Source: Planctomycetaceae bacterium (GTDB lineage Bacteria; Planctomycetota; Phycisphaerae; Phycisphaerales; UBA1924). From it: 45,325 bases of DNA. The notes under the pieces were generated by a model, which was not told where the DNA came from, made no database searches, and was given only the letters and a program-made list of their open reading frames with translations. The position numbers were made by a program, and so were the translations under genes. Location: positions 1 to 45,325 of the forward strand of contig JAIYDA010000100.1 in assembly GCA_027487735.1 (NCBI GenBank). Direction: 5' to 3'. Positions 25,045 through 31,674 of this stretch are shown in pieces (the stretch's first letter is position 1; each line of letters begins with the position of its first letter).

Positions 25045-26901
25045 TCACGGCACCACATGCAGCGGAGCCCCCGGGCCCAAGTTCCAGCCCATGAAGTACC
25101 ACACCAGCAGGAAGCCTGTCCAGCACACAAACAGCACCACGCTGTAGGGCAGCATGAGGCTGATGAGGCTGCCCAGCCCCGCGTTCTTCTGATACTTCTG
25201 CAGCACGAGCAGGATGATGAGCAGATAGCTGTTCAGGGGCGTGATGATGTTCACGACGCTATCGCCAATCCGATACGCCGCGGTGGTGAGCTCGGGGCTA
25301 ATGCCCACGAACATGAACATCGGGATGAAGATCGGGGCCATGACGCCGAACTTGCTGAGCATGCCGCTGAGCGCGAAGTCTGCGAGCACGACGATGAGCA
25401 CAAACAACACGAGCAGCACGGGCACGGGGAGGTTGGCCTCCACGAGCAGGCCTCCGCCCGCGTACGCGAGCATGCGGTCCAGTCGGGTATAGCCAAAGTA
25501 CGCGACGAACTGGCTCATGAAGAAGGCGATGGTGAGCACGGGCACGAGGTTGCGAATGCCGTGATAAAAGCCATCGACCAGGTCCTTCTGGCTGCGCAGC
25601 GTTCCGGTCACGATGCCATAGACAATACCGGGAATCAGGAACGTAAGGAAGATGATGGGCACGATGACGTGCGACCAGCGCGTGCCCGGGCTCTCGCTCA
25701 TGCGGGGCTTGCCGCCAACGGCAACCGCCTCGGCACCATCAGGAAATGTCACGGTGCCATCCGGAGCCTTCGCACCTTCTGGGGTGTACAGCCGCTGCTC
25801 GGCGGGCGTCTCCAGCATCGTGCTGGGGGGCAGCACCTTGATGGGCTGCTGCGCCAGCACCGTGTCGTTGTTCAGGCGGGGCACGCCATGACCAGACAGC
25901 GGCGCACCAGGAATCAGAATGAGGGCCGCAAACGTGCCGAGCACCGCGGCCATCGCGATCATCGCGAACGTCAGGCCCCGCTTTTCGGTGCTCGTCAGGG
26001 CCATGGTGCTGGCCTTGGGGATGTCGGGGTCAGTCAGCGGGTTGCGCAACTTCATCATGCGCGGCTCGACGATCTTGTCCGTCACAAACCAGCCACCCAG
26101 CATCACGATGAACGCGCTCGCAGCCTTGAAGTAGGCATTATGCAAGATCGTGAGCGTGTAGTCGGGCGTGATAACGCGTGCCGCGTCTTGCGCAAACCCC
26201 GTGAGCGCACCATCGCCACCCGTCGGAAAGAACCCGCCGCCAAACCCGCCTGCAACGCCCGCGAAGGCCGCCGCGAGCCCAGCGATGGGGTGCCTTCCCA
26301 CTGCAAGGAACAACGCTGCCGCAAGCGGCGGCAGAATGACATATCCCGCGTCGCTCGCAACGCTGCTGTTGGCACCGATGAGCACGATCATGGGCGTGAG
26401 GAGGCGTTTGGGCGTGATGAACGCGAGGGCCCGCATCATCACCGCGAACAACCCGAACTTCTCGGCAAGGCCTATGCCCAGCATCGCGACAAAGATGAGC
26501 CCCAGCGCGGGCGTCGTCGTGAAGTTGCGCAGCATGCTGCTAAACATCCAGTAGACGCCATCGCCCGTCAGCAGGCTGCGCGGGGTGATCGCTGCACCAG
26601 AGTTCACCAGCTCCGTCACATACTTGCCCTGCTCATCCTTCTTTTTCACCATGATCGGTGCGCCCGCAGCATCGACTTGCGGCGTGCCCGCGCTATCCAC
26701 CTGCTGCACCATCACCACCTGCGGCCTGCGGGGTTGCACGCTCCAGCCCAAGGCACTGCCCACCGCGCTGAGCACAATCACCAGTGCCGCCAGGATGACG
26801 AAGATGAGCGCAGGCTCGGGCAGCTTGTTGCCCGCCCACTCGATCCAGTCGAGGATGCTCTTCTTGCCTTGTGGAGAAGCCGGCACGGGCGCATTGTCCA
26901 T
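25045..26901 (-). CDS. AbgT-family transporter
   Basis: 618 aa membrane protein. Family blocks: WIEWAGNKLPEPALIFVI, GLAEKFGLFAVMMRAL, IVLIGANSSVASDAGYVILPP, GRHPIAGLAAAFAGVAGGF and, near the end, TPLNSYLLIILLV. E. coli AbgT imports p-aminobenzoyl-glutamate; some homologues act as sulfonamide/antimetabolite efflux pumps, so direction and substrate are open. It is about 100 residues longer than AbgT because of two enlarged non-membrane loops (around DSAGTPQVDAAG and TPEGAKAPDGTVTFP). ATG at 26901 precedes the first helix by the usual distance. Divergent from the POT gene, 98 nt apart. Confidence 0.9.
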   Translation of the reverse strand: MDNAPVPASPQGKKSILDWIEWAGNKLPEPALIFVILAALVIVLSAVGSALGWSVQPRRPQVVMVQQVDSAGTPQVDAAGAPIMVKKKDEQGKYVTELVNSGAAITPRSLLTGDGVYWMFSSMLRNFTTTPALGLIFVAMLGIGLAEKFGLFAVMMRALAFITPKRLLTPMIVLIGANSSVASDAGYVILPPLAAALFLAVGRHPIAGLAAAFAGVAGGFGGGFFPTGGDGALTGFAQDAARVITPDYTLTILHNAYFKAASAFIVMLGGWFVTDKIVEPRMMKLRNPLTDPDIPKASTMALTSTEKRGLTFAMIAMAAVLGTFAALILIPGAPLSGHGVPRLNNDTVLAQQPIKVLPPSTMLETPAEQRLYTPEGAKAPDGTVTFPDGAEAVAVGGKPRMSESPGTRWSHVIVPIIFLTFLIPGIVYGIVTGTLRSQKDLVDGFYHGIRNLVPVLTIAFFMSQFVAYFGYTRLDRMLAYAGGGLLVEANLPVPVLLVLFVLIVVLADFALSGMLSKFGVMAPIFIPMFMFVGISPELTTAAYRIGDSVVNIITPLNSYLLIILLVLQKYQKNAGLGSLISLMLPYSVVLFVCWTGFLLVWYFMGWNLGPGAPLHVVP

Positions 26902-26999
26902 AGCAGCAAGCCTACCCAAGGAAAGCGCGGGAAACGTCGGACCAGTTGGTCGGCTATCGTGGGGGCGGTGCGGGGTGATGGGCTTTGGAGCAACTCTGC

Positions 27000-28622
27000 A
27001 TGGCGACCCCAACCACCCAGCCAACGCTCTCAGTTCCGGATGCCGTGCGCAACGGTCCGCACATGCTCGGACACCCGATGGGCTTGTTCCTGCTGTTCTT
27101 GGTGGAGATGTGGGAGCGATTCAGCTATTACGGCATGCGGGCGTTGCTCGTGCTCTATCTCGTGCGGGCCGTGACGGGCGACGAGAAGGGCTTTAACCCC
27201 GGGCGCGGGTGGACGGAGAGCGAAGCCAACACGCTGTACGGCTGGTACACAGGCCTTGCCTACCTCTTTCCGATTCTGGGCGGGTTGATTGCCGACAAGC
27301 TGATCGGCACGCACCGAAGCATGCTGGTGGGTGGGCTGCTCATCACCATCGGGCACATCGTGCTGGGCGTGTCGGGCCTTGGGGGCATGGCGAACAGTGC
27401 GGCAGGCATGAGCCTGTTCATCACCGGACTCGCGATCATCGTCGTGGGCACGGGGCACTTCAAGCCCACCGTCAGCGTGATGGTGGGGCAGTTGTACGAG
27501 CAGAAGGACGCACGTCGCGACGGCGCGTTCACCATCTTCTACATGGGCATCAACCTCGGCGCCTTCTTGTGCGCGTTCGTCTGCGGCACGCTGGGCGAGA
27601 AGGTGGGCTGGCACTGGGGCTTCGGTTCAGCGGCTGTCGGCATGCTGCTTGGTCTGCTGCTCTACGTCTTTGGCAAGCCCAAGGTGCTGGCGGGCATAGG
27701 CGAAGCACCAGAGAAGGTTGGGGCGGGCAAGGCGACGAGCATTGCCCTGGCGTGCATGGCCGTGGGCCTCGCGCTGTCGGCGGTGGTGGGGCTTGCGTTC
27801 CATCGCGGTGTGTTTGGCGATCTGAACACCTGGATGAACGACATCGCTACGAACAAGCCAAAGCTCGGTTGGACGATCATCGGCGTGATGCTCGCGGGGA
27901 TTCTGGGCTGGGTCACGTGGTTCCTCAGCAAGAACAGGCCCGAAGATCGGGGCCCGGTGCTCAGCATCTTCATCTTCATGTTCTTCAACGCCTTTTTCTG
28001 GATCGCCTTCGAGCAGGCGGGCAGCAGCGTGAACGTGTTCACCGAGCAGAGCACCGACCGCTTCGTGGGCACCTTCGAGGTGCCCGCCACGTGGTTCCAA
28101 TCCATCAACCCCGCGGTCATCTTCACGCTCGCGCCGCTGTTTGCCCTCATCTGGACCAAGCTAGGCAAGCGCAACATGAACCCAAGTCAGCCCGTGAAGA
28201 TCGCGCTGGGGCTCATCTTCCTGGGCCTTGGCTTCTTGTTCATCACCTGGGCGGGCGTGCAAGCCAAGAGCGGAGCCAAGGCCGCGATGTGGCTGGTCTT
28301 CATGACCTACTTCTGGCACACGGTTGGTGAGCTCTGCCTCTCGCCAACGGGCCTCAGCTACGTCACGAAAACCGCCCCCGCGCGGTTCGTCAGCCTGCTC
28401 ATGGGCATCTGGTTCGTCAGCAGCTTCATCGCCAACTTGGGCGGAGGCCTCATCGCCGCACGCGTCACCGACATCGAGAGCGGCAAAATCTCCCTCCCCT
28501 GGAGCTTTGGTGGACGAGCCGACTTTTTCTTCATGTTCGTCGTCAGCAGCATTGGTGCGGGGCTGCTCATCCTCATCCTCACGCCCCTGCTCAAGAAGCT
28601 CATGAGGCCGGGAGTCGACTAA
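27000..28622 (+). CDS. POT/PTR-family proton-coupled peptide transporter
   Basis: 540 aa, about 12-14 hydrophobic segments. The proton-coupling motif ExxERFxYY is present (EMWERFSYYGMRALLVLYL). The PTR2 signatures are present: GLIADKLIGTHRSML, GTGHFKPTVSVMVGQLY and FTIFYMGINLGAFL; also SPTGLSYVTKTAP in the C-terminal half. Imports di/tripeptides with protons. ATG at 27000 has GGAG nine bases upstream, better than the in-frame TTG at 26985. The shared promoter region with abgT suggests both uptake systems may be co-regulated, though I see no operator. Confidence 0.92.
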   Translation: MATPTTQPTLSVPDAVRNGPHMLGHPMGLFLLFLVEMWERFSYYGMRALLVLYLVRAVTGDEKGFNPGRGWTESEANTLYGWYTGLAYLFPILGGLIADKLIGTHRSMLVGGLLITIGHIVLGVSGLGGMANSAAGMSLFITGLAIIVVGTGHFKPTVSVMVGQLYEQKDARRDGAFTIFYMGINLGAFLCAFVCGTLGEKVGWHWGFGSAAVGMLLGLLLYVFGKPKVLAGIGEAPEKVGAGKATSIALACMAVGLALSAVVGLAFHRGVFGDLNTWMNDIATNKPKLGWTIIGVMLAGILGWVTWFLSKNRPEDRGPVLSIFIFMFFNAFFWIAFEQAGSSVNVFTEQSTDRFVGTFEVPATWFQSINPAVIFTLAPLFALIWTKLGKRNMNPSQPVKIALGLIFLGLGFLFITWAGVQAKSGAKAAMWLVFMTYFWHTVGELCLSPTGLSYVTKTAPARFVSLLMGIWFVSSFIANLGGGLIAARVTDIESGKISLPWSFGGRADFFFMFVVSSIGAGLLILILTPLLKKLMRPGVD

Positions 28623-28730
28623 GCGCCCGCGCGGAGAAAAGCCCGCTCAGACCGCGCCGAAGGCCTCGCGAGCATGCAGCTGTCCTGCTGCCCCGCGTAC
28701 GTCGCGCCTTCGCGTGTCGGGCCCTCGCGC

Positions 28731-29186
28731 TCACGCCAACCCCGTCGACCCAAACCCCCCGCTCGCCCGCTGCGTGCTCTCCAGCTCCGGCACCTCCAGC
28801 ACCCTCGCCTGCGCCACGGGCGCGACGACCAGCTGCGCCATCCGCATGCCATGCTCCAGCGTGAACGCGGCCTGCGAAAAGTTGATCAGTGCCACCCGCA
28901 GCTCGCCCCGATAGTCGCTGTCGATCGTCCCCGGCGCGTTGGGCACGCTGACGCCGTGCTTGGTGGCAAGGCCCGAGCGAGGCCTCACCTGCCCCTCAAA
29001 CCCCGCCGGGATCGCAACCGCCCACCCCGTCGGCACGATCACAATCTGCCCCGGCGCGATCATGATCGAGCCTTGCCCCTCGGGCAAGCACGCGGCAAGG
29101 TCCAGCCCCGCGCTCCCCGCCGTCTGATACGCGGGCACCGTGGCACGAGACGAAAGGCGTTGCAACCGAAGCTCAGGCATCTGCAT
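28731..29186 (-). CDS. dut: dUTP diphosphatase (trimeric dUTPase)
   Basis: Hydrolyses dUTP to dUMP and pyrophosphate, keeping uracil out of DNA and supplying thymidylate synthesis. 151 aa, usual length. All five motifs are visible: I AGSAGLDLAA, II RPRSGLA, III GTIDSDYRGEL (catalytic Asp), IV RMAQLVV, V RASGGFGSTG with the C-terminal P-loop-like arm. Start ATG at 29186, with a G-run directly before it. Convergent with the POT gene across a 108-nt gap without visible terminator or repeat. Confidence 0.95.
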   Translation of the reverse strand: MQMPELRLQRLSSRATVPAYQTAGSAGLDLAACLPEGQGSIMIAPGQIVIVPTGWAVAIPAGFEGQVRPRSGLATKHGVSVPNAPGTIDSDYRGELRVALINFSQAAFTLEHGMRMAQLVVAPVAQARVLEVPELESTQRASGGFGSTGLA

Positions 29187-29743
29187 CCCCCCAAGATAGC
29201 CCCTCCGCGTACCCCCACGCTCCCGCGTGGGGCTTCGCATCTCCATTCCCCACGCAGCCTCCCGCCCATGCACTCACTCCAGCGCGCGCGCCATGGCTCA
29301 AAAAATCCCCCGCGCGCCGTGACTGAAAAAAACTTCTCGCTTCCCCCTCCCTCCCCAAACCACCCCATTTTCCCGCTGTGTTCTGAACGTTTTCCCCAAT
29401 CCCCCGCACCCCTCGCACCCCTCCCGCTCCCCGCCGCGCGCGCGCGCCCCGGCTCGAACCCCCCTCTCAGCGAGGCCCTGCCCCTGCACCGCCTCGCTCG
29501 CTCCGCGGCATCGCGGGCTCGAACGGAAAGGCACTTGGGATGGTCAGCTCTCCCCGCCGTTCGCGCCCGCGCGGCTTCCCGCGCAGCCTGCGAGTCGCAC
29601 CGCACACAAAGCAAGGCCCGCGGTAGGCTCTCGCGAACGCGCGCACCCATCGCCATGACCGTGCAGACTGATGGTCGCCCCGCGCAAGCGGATGCGACGA
29701 AGCCGCAGGCCGCACCAAGTGACAGTGCAAAAGCACACAACCC
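29187..29743. other. Gene-poor stretch with G-quadruplex-type runs
   Basis: No convincing gene here. The plus strand is pyrimidine-rich between 29330 and 29435; read on the minus (dut) strand it contains two clusters of G-runs fitting the G3+N1-7 rule, 29343-29366 (runs of 5, 3, 4 and 4 G) and 29394-29432 (six runs). A (CG)n tract lies at 29435-29447. Open frames in this stretch have no recognisable domains or codon-bias support. Confidence 0.6.
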
Positions 29744-29747
29744 ATGA
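29655..29747 (+). CDS. Possible 30-residue ORF ending at a terminator (doubtful)
   Basis: ATG at 29655 opens MTVQTDGRPAQADATKPQAA and ends SAKAHNP, with TGA at 29745-29747. The only support is that a strong plus-strand terminator begins exactly at this stop, so some transcript must end there. It is hydrophilic, low-complexity, without a visible ribosome-binding site. It may instead be the end of an untranslated RNA. Confidence 0.2.
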   Translation: MTVQTDGRPAQADATKPQAAPSDSAKAHNP

Positions 29748-29790
29748 CCAGGACGACGGCGAAAGCCACCGTCCTGGTCATGTGTTTTTG
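29744..29790 (+). terminator. Rho-independent terminator between the dut upstream region and phoU
   Basis: ATGACCAGGACG (29744-29755) pairs with CGTCCTGGTCAT (29770-29781), loop of 14 nt, followed by GTGTTTTTGTT. The minus strand also has a weaker T-rich flank, so it could act in both directions. No annotated plus-strand gene lies upstream to be terminated. Confidence 0.85.
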
Positions 29791-29842
29791 TTGCACACTC
29801 CCATCCCCCGCGCACGCACACAACGCGTGCCTATCTTTTCCC

Positions 29843-30547
29843 ATGCCCACCACCGCGGAAGGCTTCTCGCAGCGAGCGACCATCCTCAAGGGCGACCTCG
29901 TGTCGCAAGGGTCGCGCGTGCTCAGCACGCTCGAGCTCGCCTTCGCCGCGTTGTTCGGCCGCGATGAAGCACTCGCAAAGCGCGCAATCGCTTCCGACGA
30001 CGCGATCGACAGTGCCGACGTGCAGATCGAGCAGAACGCGGTGCAGCTGTTGCTGGATGCGACGCACGCGGGCCTCGCGCTCGAGGCCCGCCAGCTCCGC
30101 GAGATTCTCACGATCGTGAAGGCCAACAACGAGCTCGAACGTATCGCCGACGTCGCGGTCGATGTTGCCGAGCTCGTGCCCCCGCTCTCGCGCGGCGCCA
30201 CGCCCTTTCCCGACACGTTCCGCGTGCTCGCAAACAGTTGCGTCGGCATCCTGCGCGACACGAACGCCAGCTTCGCCCGGGGCGACGCCCAGCTGGGCAA
30301 CATCGTGCTGCAAAGCCAGCACGCCGTGTGGGCCTTCAAGAGCGCGCTCGTGCACGAAGCTGAGCAGAACCTCGCGAAGGGCACCCTCACGCCCGAGTTT
30401 GCCGTGCATCTCGTCGAGATCGCTGGGCTGTGCGAGGTGCTCGCAGACCACTGCACGAACATCGCCGAGCAGGTGATCTACCTCTCCACCGGCGCGATCG
30501 TGCGTCACACCGAGAGCGCATGGGTGCGCGTCGGACACTCGTCGTAG
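29843..30547 (+). CDS. PhoU-like phosphate signalling protein
   Basis: 234 aa, all-helical, two PhoU repeats. The first contains ATILKGDLVSQGSRVLSTLELAF; the diagnostic helix is EILTIVKANNELERIADVAVDVAEL, matching the family's (E)xDLERIGDxAxNIAE; the second repeat has HLVEIAGLCEVLADHCTNIAEQVIYL. PhoU proteins link phosphate transport (Pst) to the PhoR/PhoB system and bind metal clusters via these motifs. No pst or phoRB genes are adjacent. Start ATG at 29843; an in-frame ATG at 29744 lies inside a terminator hairpin and would add an unrelated signal-like extension. Confidence 0.85.
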   Translation: MPTTAEGFSQRATILKGDLVSQGSRVLSTLELAFAALFGRDEALAKRAIASDDAIDSADVQIEQNAVQLLLDATHAGLALEARQLREILTIVKANNELERIADVAVDVAELVPPLSRGATPFPDTFRVLANSCVGILRDTNASFARGDAQLGNIVLQSQHAVWAFKSALVHEAEQNLAKGTLTPEFAVHLVEIAGLCEVLADHCTNIAEQVIYLSTGAIVRHTESAWVRVGHSS

Positions 30548-30580
30548 CACGCGCTCGCGCGAGAATCTTGTCGATTGCCC

Positions 30581-30609
30581 TTGCACGCGATTGCATCATG
30601 CGTTACATT
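30581..30609 (+). promoter_or_regulatory. Sigma-70-type promoter of the histone-like gene
   Basis: TTGCAC at 30581-30586, a 17-bp spacer, then TACATT at 30604-30609. Predicted transcription start about 30616, giving a leader of about 70 nt before the ATG at 30689. Confidence 0.6.
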
Positions 30610-30688
30610 CCTTGCGGTGGTGCATCGCGCCCGCGCGCTCGTCTGTGCGTGGCAGCTTGCGATGCTCCGCCCCTGAGGAGTAGCCCAC

Positions 30689-31009
30689 ATGGCGAAGAAA
30701 GCGAAGAAGAAGGCGTCGAAAAAGGCCGCAAAGAAGGCCGCGAGCAAGCCACTGGCCAAGACTTCAAACAAGCCAGCCGCGAAGAAGCCTGCTGCAAAGA
30801 AGGCCTCGAAGAAGACCACCAAGAAGGCCGGCAAGAAGGCCGGCAAGCGCACCACCCACCGCAGCAGCACCGGCACCAAGCTCTACGCCGTTCGCTCGGG
30901 CGATGGCACCTTCAAGGACATCCAGACCTACAAGCGCGCCCACGGTGCCGACATCCGCAAGAACTCCGCCGCCGAGGCCGCAGCCGAAGCGCAGGAAGAC
31001 GGCAACTAA
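30689..31009 (+). CDS. Histone-H1-like Lys/Ala-rich DNA-binding protein with a conserved-looking C-terminal domain
   Basis: 106 aa. Residues 1-57 are almost only Lys, Ala, Ser, Thr and Pro in H1-like KKA/AKKP repeats (KKASKKAAKKAAS, KPAAKKPAAKKA). Residues about 58-95 are a compact segment, GTKLYAVRSGDGTFKDIQTY, then KRAHGADIRKNS, before a short acidic tail. The N-terminus should bind DNA (or RNA) non-specifically; the role of the second part is unknown. GAGGAG lies 11 nt before the ATG. It has its own promoter and terminator, suggesting a strongly expressed single-gene unit. The basic repeat is convergent in many bacteria, so homology to eukaryotic H1 is not implied. Confidence 0.75.
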   Translation: MAKKAKKKASKKAAKKAASKPLAKTSNKPAAKKPAAKKASKKTTKKAGKKAGKRTTHRSSTGTKLYAVRSGDGTFKDIQTYKRAHGADIRKNSAAEAAAEAQEDGN

Positions 31010-31081
31010 ACGTCCACCGTTCGCGACCGTGCGTCTCTCAATGATCGACGCACACTCTGCGAGCGGATCGAACGTGTGCTT

Positions 31082-31122
31082 CGCCCGGTGCAACCTTGCT
31101 GCGCCGGGCGTATTCGTTTTTT
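31082..31122 (+). terminator. Rho-independent terminator of the histone-like gene
   Basis: Eleven-bp stem CGCCCGGTGCA (31082-31092) / TGCGCCGGGCG (31100-31110) with one G-T pair, then TATTCGTTTTTT. It starts 72 nt after the stop. Confidence 0.9.
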
Positions 31123-31224
31123 CCCGCCTCGATCCTCTCCGCGCGAGCGCGAGGGGCCGTGTGCTCGTCTCACGCGAGTATGATCGCCCGCCCGACGTCC
31201 CCCTTCGGTGAGAAAAGTCCTCCG

Positions 31225-31605
31225 ATGACTGCCCCCTCCCCAACACCGCTCTACACCTCACAGCGTCTCGACGCGTCCTTCGCGGCAGGCAGCGCAGGGC
31301 CTGCCGTTGCCATCCTCCGCCTCGAAAAACTCACCGAGTTTGACACGCAGCCCCTGAACACCGACCTCGACGCGTTTGCGGGCAAAGCCGCCTGGCGCAT
31401 CGCCCTCGACTGTTCGCAGGTGCAGCTCATCACGAGCGCGGGCCTGGGCTGGCTGCTGCAACAGCGAAAGAAGGCCGACGCAGCCAAGGGCAAGCTCGTG
31501 CTCTTTGGCCTCTCACCCGAGCTGCTCGGTCTGCTGAAGGCCACACGCCTCAACACGCTCCTGCCGTGCGTGAAGGACCGTGCCGCGGCGATTGCTTCGC
31601 TGTAG
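31225..31605 (+). CDS. STAS-domain protein (anti-sigma-factor antagonist type)
   Basis: 126 aa. The N-terminal half gives a strand VAILRLEKL. The STAS core reads WRIALDCSQVQLITSAGLGWL, where Ser71 in TSAGLG is in the position phosphorylated in SpoIIAA/RsbV. KLVLFGLSPELLGLLKATRLNTLLP forms the following strand-helix. Such proteins bind anti-sigma kinases in partner-switching pathways. No anti-sigma kinase or sigma gene is next to it, so its partner is unknown. ATG at 31225 is the last start before the conserved part. Convergent with the metalloprotease gene. Confidence 0.8.
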   Translation: MTAPSPTPLYTSQRLDASFAAGSAGPAVAILRLEKLTEFDTQPLNTDLDAFAGKAAWRIALDCSQVQLITSAGLGWLLQQRKKADAAKGKLVLFGLSPELLGLLKATRLNTLLPCVKDRAAAIASL

Positions 31606-31674
31606 TCGCAACGCTCCCACGGCCCGTTCCAAATGCCGCACCCGCGCGGCGAACCCAAACAAGCCCGCTCCGCA

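Noticed and set aside
28674-29747. 357-codon plus-strand frame over dut and the following gap
   Set aside because: Antisense to dut for much of its length and Pro/Arg-rich with no domain; only its last 30 codons are kept as a doubtful ORF because of the terminator.
29744-29842. Signal-peptide-like N-terminus for the PhoU-like protein
   Set aside because: The extra 33 residues are encoded by a terminator hairpin and its flank; PhoU proteins are cytoplasmic and the domain starts at 29843.
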